A stretch of DNA of 64,000 bases, from contig BDIU01000136.1 in assembly GCA_002118135.1 (NCBI GenBank), forward strand, positions 248,001 to 312,000, given 5' to 3'. The translations under genes and the position numbers were made by a program. The notes beneath the pieces were generated by a model, which saw only the letters and a program-made list of their open reading frames with translations, did not search any database and was not told the DNA's origin. Source of the DNA: Trebouxia sp. TZW2008. Taxonomy: Eukaryota > Chlorophyta > Trebouxiophyceae > Trebouxiales > Trebouxiaceae. Each line of letters opens with the position of its first letter. The stretch's first letter is position 1. This document shows positions 31,207 to 43,600 of this stretch, piece after piece.

Positions 31207-31448
31207 AGTATGTGTTGAGCTGCATGATTCATTTGAATTGTTGGATGATTTGCTGCCCTGCTGCAACAAGCACATCTGCTGCTTTGATATGTGTACACGA
31301 AGCAATTTGCTCAATCAATCATTCATAATTTTGCTCGAGATGCAATGTTGCTTCTTTTGTATCAGCATGCAGAAGTGCAGTACCATAGCAAGCAACTTTT
31401 GAGGAAGTCAGCAGTCAATCAGCTTGTTGCAGAGATTCGCTTATTTGT

Positions 31449-31471
31449 ATGCATGCATGCATGCATGCATG
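31449..31471 (+). repeat. (ATGC)n microsatellite
   Basis: Nearly six ATGC units upstream of the bZIP start codon, 0.3 kb from the GCAT hairpin. Confidence 0.85.
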
Positions 31472-31631
31472 GCAATTGCGCCGGTTGCAGTGTTTGAGAA
31501 GCACTGCCAGGTTTTGCTTGCTTCTCGAGGGAGTTGTGTCATCCTCTTGTGGACTGTTGACCAAAAAGTCGAAGCGTGCAGAGTGTACAAGTCAAACAAA
31601 GCTTGTGCACAGGGCAAAAGTACGCGTGCCT

Positions 31632-33545
31632 ATGTGGCGGGGGTCGGACCAGGAGAGCCTGGCTTTCGACAACAGCTTCTTGCAGCCACAGCCAACGGCG
31701 CGCACCGTTCAACACGCTCAATTCAGTAAACAGCATCAGACTAGTCAAGCATCCTCGGAACAGCATAACAGCGAATGCATGCAAGCGCAACTGTCAGAGC
31801 ATTTGAACAGCAGCATATCTCAGAGTCTGCCGCCGGCGCTGCTGGCAGAAAATGGCCAAGGACACGCCACGGACCTGCCGAACTTGCAGCTTGACTTAGA
31901 CAACGCTACACTTTCAGCAGCTCTCGGACTCGGAGACAACTTTCTGGCGCAATTCCACCGCAACTTGGGTGACCCCGGCGGACAACCTTCGTCAGAGCTG
32001 AACGCTATTCTGGCTGCTTCGCTCGGCGTCCTTCCAGTCAGTCTCAATCACAGCTTTGATCCCTGTTAGTGCTCTACTCCACGAGCTCGCATCATCCGGT
32101 ATGGTAAACTGCAGGGTCCCTCGTCAGTCAATCACCTGCTTGGGCCAGAAGGATGCAGCAGTTCCTTTGCAGGAAGCTCTACGCTGCCTCATGCAATGCC
32201 GCAAAGCCCCTTGACAACTTCCAAGGTTTCAATGCTTGAAGCATTCATGCATAGCTCCTTCATGTATGCATTTTGGATGCATCATCCCCCTGCAACTGCA
32301 TGGCCACCTTATCTGGCACGTTATGCTGTTTACATGTGACTGATGCCACTACTGTTTTGAACAGGAGTTGCAGAAGAGCGCTTCCAATAGCAGTCGTGCA
32401 GCAAAGTCTGCAGCTGACATTGATGAGCATGCAGAGGTGAGAAGGAGTTGCATGTGTGCTGTGTGGCACGCAGTCAAAATGCAGGCGGCCCAACACATCA
32501 TCAGCTTCGCTTCAAAGAGCTCAGATGCTCTGGCTGTTGCATTGGCAGCCTGATCAACATAGTGATTGGAAAGAGCAGTGCAATGTTGCATGAAACAGCT
32601 CAGATGTTTCTGCACCTGCAGCCTGTGAACACAGTGATGTGTCAGGGCAGTGTCATGTCGCATTCAGCACTGCAGATGAAATAGCCTGTGCACCTGCAGT
32701 TCAATAATCATAGTGATGTCGAAGGGCAGTGCAACGCTGCATTAAACAGCTCGGATGACTTAGCTTGTGCATGTGCAGTCTGATGAGCATAGTGATGAAG
32801 ACGGCAGTGCTGGCGCAAAGCGAAAGGGTCCAAAGACAGAGGAAGACAGGAAGAGGCGCAGACAGGAAATCAATAGACAGTCGGCGCGCAGAATAAGAGA
32901 AAGAAGGTCTCTCGAAATGGATCGCTTGAAGCATCAGGTATGCAATATCAGATGCTGGTCACCAATACATCAGCCACTGCTATTGCAGAATGCTAACTGG
33001 TGGTATGTGGGCTGTGCAGAATGCCATGCTACAGCAGCAGCATGCTGTGTTACTGAGATACGCATCAGGCCTAGCACGTGAGAAGAATGTCTTGGTTCAG
33101 CGGACAATAGAGCTGACAGAAAGATGGAATCAGGTATGTATCTTGCATTGAGTTCCAGAGTGCAATGCATACATTGGGCAGCTCAAAGCCATAGCTCAAC
33201 GCTAGCTGTTGTTTGTCTATTCAAGCATCTTGCACCAAGCATCTTAGCACAAGCATGCATCTTGTATCAAGCATCCTCAGTACAAGCCTGCATCTTGTAT
33301 CAAGCATTCTTGCTATGCTGGGCATCAAGCATCAGGCCAAAGATGTCTGGATGGTGATACAGACAGCTGCTGAAAATTTGGAGCTGCGGGAGCGTGTCAA
33401 AGGTGTTTCATCTGCCAGCAAAGCAGCTGCAGTAACACATGTATATCAGCCTCTTCAGCCTCAAAACAGTTTGCCAGAAGATCCTCATCAAATTGTGCCT
33501 CAATCGCAAAGCACTCATGAATCTTCGCCTGCCTACCCTGCATGA
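31632..33545 (+). CDS. bZIP transcription factor
   Basis: Five phase-0 exons: 31632-32036, 32365-32436, 32779-32937, 33020-33133 and 33363-33545 (about 310 residues). A disordered acidic/Gln-rich N-terminus is followed by a basic region EINRQSARRIRERRSLEMDR with the invariant N-x7-R. The first zipper leucine comes ten residues after that Arg. Joining exons 3 and 4 yields leucines at every seventh position (LKHQNAMLQQQHAVLLRYAS and onward) for about six heptads, which strongly supports the splice model. It should bind DNA as a dimer; targets are unknown. The C-terminus is Ser/Gln/Pro-rich. The start at 31632 is the first ATG after an upstream GCAT microsatellite and is a choice. The acceptor of exon 3 exists in four tandem versions. 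Confidence 0.88.
32549..32800 (+). repeat. Four tandem versions of the bZIP exon-3 acceptor (period 73-79 bp)
   Basis: GCAG followed by a form of TCTGATGAGCATAGTGATG begins at 32549, 32622, 32700 and, at the real exon, 32779. Each unit continues with GGCAGTGC/GGCAGTGT and an AACAGCTC-like segment. The three upstream versions keep the AG but lack the following bZIP code. Confidence 0.82.
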
Positions 33546-34535
33546 CTTGTTTGCAACAGCTATCTGCAATGAGGCTTGCCACTGACAATTTTGTTTCATT
33601 TCGTTGGACAGCTTTTTTGCCTGTACATGGTTTTGCTGCATGCAAATTATGTATCACTAGCTTTGTTGCATGCTGTGCAGCTTGTCTCGATCAGATTCTC
33701 AGAGTTGTGGGTGTGTGTGCTGTGCAAGTGGTTTTGTTCATTTGAGTGGTGCATTTCCTACAGTGTTTTATTTTTGCATCTTCTTCAGAATGCGCCAATG
33801 GTGCAGCTCAGCTTGTTTGCAGGTGACATTGTACATCGTTTTGAAAACAACACGTTTCAACATCACAGCTATCTGCCACACAAGTAGGTTGTACAGACCT
33901 CAAGGCTGCTTTAAGCAGCTTCAAATCAGATTGTTCAAATCTTGGTCTTAAACTGCTGGTCGCAAACTGCTGCACATGTCGATGTTGCTATCTGATCGTT
34001 CGAATTCGCTGGCATGCATCTTTGGTTCCTCTCTGTCGATACGTCTACAAGTGATTTCTCCACAGACTGTTGCTTGTAAAATGTCTCAGCTACCATTTGA
34101 TTCATTTAACCGAAAAAAAAGCATGCTACTGGTGCCCAGTCAAGATCTGTCTGACTGATCATTGTTTCCTGAGCCTGATACATAATACACAAACAAGTTC
34201 TGTATAAGTTCACAGAGCCTTTCTTGAAGCAGCTCCGCAAAAGTATGTTGCATTGGCCGTTTGTATGGCTAGGCCAGCCTACATCGCTGAGGTTGACAGA
34301 ACACAGTAATACAAAAACACCTGGCAGTGTTTCACATTATACAAGGCGTGTAGCAATTTCTCCTGCACCCATGAGGTCCAGTAGCACTGTCCTTAGCTAC
34401 AGCTTCATGTTTTGATCTTGAGTCCATTTTTCAGCTCCCAGGTGGCCTCTACAGATTGAGCCTCCCATCATGACGCCTAGCGGCGCTGACTTTTCTTTTC
34501 TGCGTCAAGGCGAGCCTGTCCATTGTACTAGCTGT
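33546..34535. other. Convergent intergenic region between bZIP and ATG4 genes
   Basis: TGTAAA at 34075-34080 may be the bZIP polyadenylation signal. No coding exons recognised. Confidence 0.5.
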
Positions 34536-37500
34536 CTACAGCATTTCCCAGTCACCAGCAGCATCTGCTGCATTGTGACTGCCTGCTGCTGTGCTTTCTT
34601 CTTGCCATGCTGGTGCTGTGTGCCTGTCCATGACAGAGACCAGAGGGGCACCTTGTGACTGCTTTTCTAGTTGTGACAGACGTTGCAACAGGTCCAGACC
34701 ATCATCTGCAGCAGAAACGAAGCTAGAAACAGGTCATGAAGCGCTTGAGTGAAGTCAGATGACTTGACAAATGCTGAAAGCTCCAGCCACAATTTACGTA
34801 GCAGCATGATAAACAACCAGAACAAAGCTGAACAGCACCAAACAGGCTGCGAAGCTTCCGTAAGTCCAGGATGACACCATGCAAAGCATGCAGACAACTT
34901 TAGACATCAGCAGCGAATGCACTTTGTGTTCACAACAAGCTGTTGAATGCCAAGGGGGAACACACCTAGGGTGCGGCAGTAAAAGCCAATTGCTAAGGAA
35001 GGGTCTATGGAGGCCAGAGCCATCATCCTTATGCTCTGGCAGAAGTATGTAGCAGGCTCACCTGCCTGTGTTGGCACCTGCATGCAGCCGACGATGTCTG
35101 CATTGAGTTTATGTTTGCCTTGCCTTGTCTGACCTCTCGCGTGTGAACATGACACAACTGCATTCACTCAAAGATGGCACCGAGCAGGCTCAGGGGGCTC
35201 AGTCAGGTATGTATCGTGACGCGCCAAACAATGGGCGACAAAAGACTTGGACAACACACATCTATTGCCTATGCTAGAGCATGTGTTACTCTAGATTATT
35301 GTTGTCTATACAAAAAGACAGCGCCGCCTCCACGCAATGTGTCCATCATTTGCATGTCTCCTGTGGATGCATGTTGTGCGGGCCAGCATGTCTCACTACA
35401 GAAAAGCGGGTGAGACATGGTTCAATTGACTGACAATCTGTCTGTGCTTGCAAAGACACAAGCAATAAGCATTGACATGTGTATTGTATACAGTGCAACG
35501 GCCTGGGAGTCCCCATGAGGTCAGCAGGTTTGGGCAAACTCACTTTGTACCAGAATTGCTAGCAAGTTTGCACAACCAATCTTCAGCCATATGCACTCCT
35601 ATGCACCAATTGACGCCTATGAACCCTGTGTTGCCCATAATATGAAGCCAACTTTTACCTGCTGGGCTTGATGAGGATCCAGATAGATGACTTGGTCGCC
35701 TTGGCAGCCAACAAAGTAGAGGGAGGAGCTAGGGCGACCTCCCACAATGCCAATGCTTTGCGGCCAGGTCAAGACTTGCTGCAGCTGTGGGACATACCGC
35801 TCATTGATCTGCAGAAAGCCAGAAACATGGTCAACAAACCATAAATGCTTGTCTTCTGAGCCAGGGAGATGGAGCGATTTGGATTGGGTGCATCTGATAG
35901 GTGTGTATGCGAGACACTTCAGGCGCACCAAGCAGGAAGCAGCTCATCAGTACTTCTTGCTGACAGTCTGCCAAGCAATGACATCACATAAACAGATGCA
36001 TGCAAAGCTGCAACATTGTGTCAGACAGCTTCATGACGTCATGCCAATGGCCCTGCTGGACCGGTATTGCTTCACATGGATGCATGTATGTGCTGCAAGC
36101 ATCCGTTTCATTATTTGCTACGAGATGCAATTGTGTCACAAAACGACAGGCAGTGGGCCATGTAAGCAGCTAGAACAAACATGCTGCTTGCTTATGGTTT
36201 CTGTGACCGTGCGCAAGTTGCTCAAGTCAAGCACTTGGGCAAGGAACGATGAATCAGCATACCTTGCTCAGTACGTGCAGTAAGGGCAGGAGACCATGAG
36301 CATGCATACCTTGCCTAAGCCAAGCAGGAGGGGCAAAAGAACAATGACAGCTGGAGCCTGCTGGCTGACAGGGCTGTTGCTAGTGGCCCCTTGCTCACCC
36401 ATCTGCTCCTGATCAGAACCCCCAAAAAACCCAATGAAGCTGCATGCAATTGCAAAGCACTGTGTGCAGTCGATCATTTTTGTACTGTCTTGAGGGCCCA
36501 ACAGGGGGTCATACAGACAATGTCAAGAGAGTCAGTCTGTCATGTCTAACTACAATAAAAATACACAAAATTGCTTATTGCCATGGAAATGTATCTCACA
36601 TGGCATGCAATCCATCAGTGTTTGTTGCTTGTTGACCGAGTATACTGACGGCATGTGATCAGTTGCCAGGTCTTGGAACCTCACAACTGCCTGCTATCCA
36701 TTGAACAAGGACAGCAAGCCTCTCTTACAGGACAGCACAAATATAGATAACAGATGAAAGCCTTGGCCACAACATCACCTTGGCGTAGCTGGAGACATGA
36801 CAGCTGTGGATTTGTACAGTCAATAGGCAATACAGATTGTACCAAGCAGGACATACCTCTTGGTATACAGCACAGGCACAGCCCCGCCAGGCTGTGACAC
36901 GACATGGACATGCACGTTGAGGCTGCCGGGCTCCATCTTCTTCATGACAGCTTCCAAGGTGTGGCAAAGCACCCACGGCCCAAGCCACTCCCCAGCCTTC
37001 ACCCTGCAATGCTTTGTGTTCATCAAATACTCTTGCTATGTAAACTTTTCTTTGAAGGAGAAAGTGTGGTATATAACTTGTGCTGTACTTGCAAAAAAGA
37101 CTACAGCTCAACTGGAGAATAGCAGCTAGGTATGTACAGACGCAATCAGCTGCCTCCATGCAAGTCTGTCAGAAGCTGTGTGAACCCACTGCACTTGACA
37201 TGCAAGACAGACAAGTCCTTGTACATGATTGTCATGCAGAAGAGGCTGGCTGGTTGACCTGACAGCTACCATGCAACTGAAAGACAACATGTCATGCAGA
37301 CCTAATACAAGCATGTCAATGGCAGTGAGCTTGATTGCAGCCCCAAGCATGGAAGACAACAGCAGACTGGAAATTAATACCACCAGCAACATATGCAAGC
37401 ACATGCAATGGACAACAGGAGATCTGGTGTACGGGTACAAATCTGCCATTCAGCATTAGCTTACGCTACTGCAGCTTGCTGTATCTGGCATATTCAGCTG

Positions 37501-38809
37501 TTGCAGCTTGTTGTCTGTAACATGTTTTGCTGTTACAGCTTACTGTGTCTTTGCATTTGACAAAGCACTCACCCATGCAGCCTGCCTGCCACACACAAGT
37601 TGTGGATGGAGAAGGGGTACTGAGGCGATGGCTCGTCCCAGAACCACCTTAGCAGGCGTGAGAGGGCCTCAGGCAAGGGCGCTTCTGCATTCCGCCTCCA
37701 GCCCCTGCCCACACAGTGCTGCTGCAAGCCCTGTGCCAGCAGCATCTGGCCACTGCGCAGAGTGCAACCCCAGCCTGCATCTGTTGTCAGCTCTGAAGCG
37801 CCTGCGCATCAGTGAAAATGCTGCCAAACGGGTGTGTGATGAGATGTACATGAGGTCCCTCATGTGATCTGCATGAATGCTCATGGGAAAGTATGCCTAA
37901 GCTAAGCGTATGCAGATGTGCTGACAGCAGGCAGCAAACACCAGGAACAGTTACTTTGTATGGGCCACAGTGGCTGCCTGGCACATGGTCAGTCAGATTG
38001 ACATGTTACTCAGGCAGCAGCGTGGCCGCAAGCGACCTGGAGTAGGTGTGCCGAGCTGCCTGTGCAGGCAGCATGTGCATGCAGTCCAGTCAGCACATGG
38101 TTCATGCAATGCTACATGATGCGAGAAAGCGTGTCAAACTGAGCTGCTGTGGTATGCAAACATGCAGCATATGATTGTGCTCATTCATACTGGACAGAAA
38201 CCCTTGCTTTGCCCTTGCTGTTTGCTGCAGTGTCCATGCTGTCACTTGTGATAGGCATTGAGCATGTTTGTTTCCAAAATTAGATGTGCTGTCTGTACTG
38301 CTTAGGCGTGGATGCACAGCTGACCTTACCTAGAGGTGTGAAGCCCCTTCTGTACGTCATCCAAATCCTAGACTGAAAGTCTGCTGTCACAGCATCAACA
38401 GTCTGCAAGCAAGCATGCTCTGCATTTAGCAAGGCACACATGCTGAAGCAGATGCAGCGGCAAGCACTGTCACTGCAAGCATTGTTTGCACCAACCTCTT
38501 GGTCCAGCCCAGCATCTGTAGCTGTTTTGCTTTTGTATTGCCAGCCGAGCAACCAGACAGGATCACTTGAACTTGACAAAGAAGGTGCACCCTGCATGCA
38601 GTACATGCTGGTTGAAACTTTGGCATCGACTTTCTGATATTTGATAAATCACCACTCACCAATACGAGGTCTTGCAGCTTTTGCAGCCCAAGCGCTTGCG
38701 CCATAGTGTAGTAGGATTTGGCAAGGCCTAGTTTGAGTTGACTTGCTACTGCGAGCTTGCTTTCCGGTTCTTCAGCATGAACTATGTCGGTCTCGCCAGC
38801 TCTTAGCAT
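34536..38809 (-). CDS. ATG4: Autophagy cysteine protease ATG4
   Basis: Nine exons join in phase: 38809-38660, 38591-38496, 38402-38330, 37801-37573, 37003-36857, 36439-36310, 35808-35659, 35077-34966 and 34705-34536 (about 418 residues, normal for the family). Diagnostic parts: [49 protein letters not shown] with the catalytic Cys; [39 protein letters not shown] with the catalytic Asp and His; and [14 protein letters not shown]4 trims ATG8 and later removes its lipid. The protein ends in GDWEML, a candidate LIR (W-x-x-L after an acidic residue) suited to hold ATG8. The N-terminal 50 residues are an unusual helical, acidic/basic extension. Divergent from the ankyrin gene with a 430-bp gap. Confidence 0.94.
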
Positions 38810-39237
38810 ACCGCGCAGGCGCAGCACAGCAAGGCTGTTGTTGATATCCGGTGGCGATGTGTGCGACGCAGACGCTCAAACTCGACCCGTTCAAAGCGAG
38901 TCGAAGCATCTGATCAATACACACAGGTCCCAACACACGAACCCTCGACTTTGCGTCGTACTTGTCAGCAAGAAAAACATGCACACATACTTCAGTTGAT
39001 GGACCCGTACGCACGCATGTGTTCGGGCTGGTCAGCAAGCGCACTAAAGCTAGGTACGGGCGCAGGGCGAAATGTCGTTACGCTTGCCCTACAGCGTTAC
39101 TGCTTGCGTTACGAACCTGTGATCCTCGTCGAGTCCGAACTTTGCCCAGGAAAGCCCAGCGCCGCTGTGGACAACATGCATCGAGTCGGATTAGCCTCCC
39201 GATCGCTTGAAGCTGCGCTACTCATCGCGCAGCCACC
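38810..39237. promoter_or_regulatory. Shared divergent upstream region of ATG4 (-) and ankyrin gene (+)
   Basis: About 430 bp, visibly richer in CG dinucleotides (CGCACGCATG, TCGTCGAGTCCG) than nearby introns, as expected for a promoter here. No specific element identified. Confidence 0.5.
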
Positions 39238-40199
39238 ATGGAGGACATCATGCGAAAACGTCAGAAAGGAAAAGAGGATGCGTACGAAGCACAGTGGGAC
39301 CACGGCAAGGGGTCGCACCACCCAGATTATGACCCTTACGTACATGGCGATGACGTCTGCAAAGCTGCCAGAGTGACTGAGGAGCTCTACAACGCCATTG
39401 TCGAGAACGATATTAAGGCCGTGTACCAGAAGATCGCAGCTGGGGCAGATGTCAACTTCGTGTTTGCTTCAGCATACCAATGCAAAGGAGGGTACACGCC
39501 CCTCATGGTTGCTTGCCACAGAGGCAGAATAGAATGCGCAAAAGCACTACTAAGGGCAGGCGCAGACCCCAACTTTACCAATGGCATGGATGACCTGACG
39601 CTCTTCTGGGGCATTGATGGCGGAGTGGAAATGATCAAGCTACTACATCAGTATGGTGAGCTGAGTCACGCGTCAAGCTTGCAGTAAGTACTGAAACAAA
39701 AGGGTTATTGAGACCCTCACTACAAACTTATGCATGCATGTCATGCAGGGGCTGATCTGGATGCTGTCACAGCCAAAAACTGGACACCTCTTAGCTATGC
39801 AAAAGCAAAGGGCAAATACGGTGCAACAGAAGAGAAGGGCATCTATCCAGAGGTACAGCCATTGTCTGTGCCAATACTGCACATGACATTAGCAAGTGCT
39901 TTTGGCTGTTGATTGACAAGAGCAGTCTACGAGTTTCTAACGCATGACTTGAGACAATGCTCACTTGGGCATGACAGCATGTACAGCACAACTCACGCCT
40001 CAGCTGATGCATATGGTGCACCAGTTCGGCCAGGTTGATGTATGGCTTGCAGGATGTTCTGAAGTACTACAAAGCAACAGTATATGGGTCAGGACCACCA
40101 GCCCTAGGATGCCGCAGCCCAAGAGAAAGCTATGACCCACAGGCAGACTATTTCATGCGGGAAAGAGGCAGCTATCAAGACCCCATGGAACACCCTTGA
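39238..40199 (+). CDS. Small ankyrin-repeat protein
   Basis: Exons 39238-39655, 39751-39851 and 40053-40199 (second and third borders approximate to a base or two), about 220 residues. The start sits in a strong context (CCACCATGG). After a basic, His/Asp-rich head (SHHPDYDPYVHGDD) come ankyrin units: AIVENDIKAVYQKIAAGADV; GGYTPLMVACHRGRIECAKA, then LLRAGADPN; and, after splicing, GADLDAVTAKNWTPLSYAKA. The C-terminal part (Tyr/Arg/Pro-rich, ending QDPMEHP) is unrecognised. Ankyrin repeats indicate protein binding only; no partner can be named. Confidence 0.78.
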
Positions 40200-40618
40200 T
40201 GGCTACTTTCTGCTTGTGCCATTGCACAAACCACACATGCACAGTCAGTCCTGCTTGCTGTTCATTCAATGTGGTAACGAGGACTCCAAAATCTGCAATC
40301 TTGTGCGTGTTGAGATTGCTTTGCTTTTTCTGTTTTTCAAAATGCCTGCAATCCGCGTGCGTCCCAATGTGGTTGCTTGAGCTCGTTCCACCTGGCAGTG
40401 TTCTACTCAGCAGCTGATCAAGACAATCTGTTTGTTATCTTGCATGCAAGGTCTGTCCTCACACGACAAGGGAATGCTTTTGATGGTTAGGCAAATTGCC
40501 CAGTGTCCTAACAACAGCTGTCACATCAAGCCTGTGCGGTGCTATCTGCCAAGCTTATTGCGAAAACAACAAATCCAACACCAAACAAAATGCATGAACA
40601 GTGCAAAGCATCAGCTGA
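40200..40618. other. Convergent intergenic region between ankyrin and kinesin genes
   Basis: Likely overlapping 3' UTRs. Nothing further recognised. Confidence 0.45.
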
Positions 40619-43600
40619 TCAACTTCCTTCAATAGCCTGCATACTGGCTTGCAGCTGCAAGATGCTGTTCAGATCTTGCAGCAGCTTGATTTGCTGGTCC
40701 TTGTCATCAATGCTGCGCTTCATGCTGGACATCTCGAGAGCCACTCCGTTCATGGTGTGCATGGCAGACCTGACGAGCTGAACGGCACTCAGAGAGCCTC
40801 TGTCATCTGCATGCACATTGCACAGTCAGCAAGCTGATCATGCAAACTTCCACAATGACACTGGGCACTACACAGAAATTGTGCAACAGGAATTGCCTGG
40901 TGATCCTTGTCATGGCCTCATGCTAGTTCTTGTGCAGCCACATGATGGCAAACTTCACCGCATGGGATGAGTCCTAGCATGCTTGCTGAAAAGAATGCTA
41001 AACGTCCATGATGTACAAAGCAAAAGCTGGCTGCTTCTACTCACCAAGCCTTTCGCTATGACGTCTGACACCCTAACCCTTTGTTAGGCAAGAGCAGGCA
41101 AAGGGAAGCACTGTGCATAACCTTACCTGTACTGCCTTGATGCAAGCTGCTGGTGTATACTGTTGAGCATGTGCCATCACCTTTTGGCATGCCCTTGACA
41201 TGAGAGCGTATGAAGCATTCATGATTTACAGCTTGCAACTAGAGCTTAAGAATGCACTGAGCTCCGTGTCACCTGAACCTCCTTGGGTCTGGGATACAAG
41301 TTGCCTGGCATTTGCACAATGAGCGAAAAGCCAAGTTGAGCACCAGATGTGCCAAGGCCAAAAGTAAGCACTGTGCCTGATCTTACCTGGAGTGCCTTGG
41401 GTTTGAGATGCAAGCTGCTTGTGTGCCAAGTTGAGCACCAGGTTAGCTAGAGCTTGGCTGTCTTGCCCCAGCTGCCGCTTCTGGGCCTCACTGTTGTGCA
41501 GGTCAGCTCTGAGGCGGTCCTCCTCATTGAAATCTGGGGTGGTGGACCGGCCTGCTGCCTTGCGGTAGCCCCCCAGCTCCTCCAATGCCCTTTCCAGTCT
41601 GCAATGATGCATTTTTAATAATTGTTTGAATTGAATAATAATTGCCAATAATCAGTAAACTGATCTGATAAGAGAGGCCTTCAAATCCTTCTGATGAAAT
41701 CCTTCTGATCATGCTTCGCAAACAACCCCTACTCATATATCACGCACAATTGAGCATGCATGCAGCTGCCCTCAGCTTCCCCAATGCCCTTTTCAACCTC
41801 TCCACATGCATTTCATGATGCATTTGATGATGCAGCATGGCAAGACCATGTCATGATAACAACAATCACAGCAACAGCTTATGTAATGTCCTCTCCAGCC
41901 TGCAATCACTGCCTGCCTGCCTGTACCCATTCAGCGTATGTATAGACAAACAGGCAGTGGCAGCGTGCAAGACTCAAGCAAGCTCTGCTGGGCAATTGAT
42001 TTGTAGCCTGCAGTGCTGTGCGTTATTAAATCACATCCAGCCCACAGACCCGAATCTGCACTTTTGCTCCTGTGTGGCACTATTGATCACCTGATACTTT
42101 GCTTGGAGCTGTCCTCTCTGCAGGTGGCTAGCTGTTGTCTGAGGCTGTTGTTCTCATCCTTGACCTTCTGGTGATGCTGGATGCGCTGGTGGATGTTGTG
42201 CTGCCCTGTGAGGGCTGTCACCTGCTGCTCCAGCTGCCCCTCCCGCAACTGCCCTGCCAGCACCTGCTCTGCCTGCTCCTTGGCTTCTGTTTGAGCCTGT
42301 TGTAGCTGCTGCGTCATTGCCTGCAGCCACGCCACACTGTCAGCAAATCAAGCCATGCACCAACTGTGAGTTGCGCCAGGACTTCCTGGTCCCTGACCTG
42401 TGCCTCTGCATGTTGCAACTGATGCGCCATTGCCTGCAGCCAATTTTCTGCTATATGTATATATATGTATATATATATATTTTCTGCTATATATATTTAT
42501 TTATATATTTATGAGATATATCAGTGCATCAAGGTATGCATAAGCAGTGTGTAGGGCCAACACTTGCTGCTTGTCCGTGTCTGTTGTAGTTGCTGCTCCA
42601 TTCGCTGCAGCTCATGTCAGGTGCATTGTCAACTTATCAAGCACAGAAGCAGTGAGGGCCACCTGCTAGGACCAAAAGTGCCTGCTTCGTAGCTTGTGCC
42701 TCATGCTGTCAAACTTCATGGTACGAGAGAGGGTGAATGAGGCTCACCTCAGCAGCTGCAGCAGCAGCACTTGCATTGGCTCTCTCCCTCTGCAGGTCCT
42801 CCACCCATGCCTGTCGCTCCGAAACCAGCTCAGCCAGGCCAGGAGCCTGCTGTGCATGCTGTGCACGCCATGCTTCAACCTGGCCTTGAATCATGTCCCT
42901 GGACTGCTGTGTTTGCTGCAGCTGCTCTTGCAAGCTCTCTAGAGCACCTCTTTGCTGGCTGAGCTCCTGTGTCAACTGCCTGATGTGTGCTTCATTGTCA
43001 GCAGCTGCAGCTGCCTGCTTGGCAGTGTCCTGTTGCTGCTGCAGCTGAGTCGCACCCACCTCCTCCTGTGACAGCACAATCCTGTGACAGTATGAGCATC
43101 AACCTGAAAATGGACCGCAGCGCTGACAGGAGAGCATCGAGAAAATAGGCCAAAGAGAATTTGCTGCTAGCAGCAAAGTTAGCAGGGTTGAGGCTGCGAT
43201 ACTGCCTCATCAGAAGCCAGCATAAGCTTTGAGTGTTCATTGACATGGCATCAATGTCTGATGCAGTGACAATGCACTTGTTCTGAGATGGTGCTATGGT
43301 GGTGGGTGGTTGAGGGCTGATGCGCAGATTCAAACCCTGATCAGAAAGGAAATTGAGAGGAGCATACGGTCTTTGCCAAGCCAACACGATGACCCTGCAT
43401 AATTGGAAGCTTCTCATGCAAATGCTCTTTGTCATGCCAGCATGGAGCTTTGGACACAGTTTGAACAGGCAGACATTCAGTGGGTGCAGTGATGCATGTG
43501 GCACAGTGTGCAGTGTCTTCAAGCTGTCCTCAGAAATAATCACTGATGACAGCAGCTTGTGGATGATGTGCAATGCAGAATGTATCAGTGCATTGAGGCA

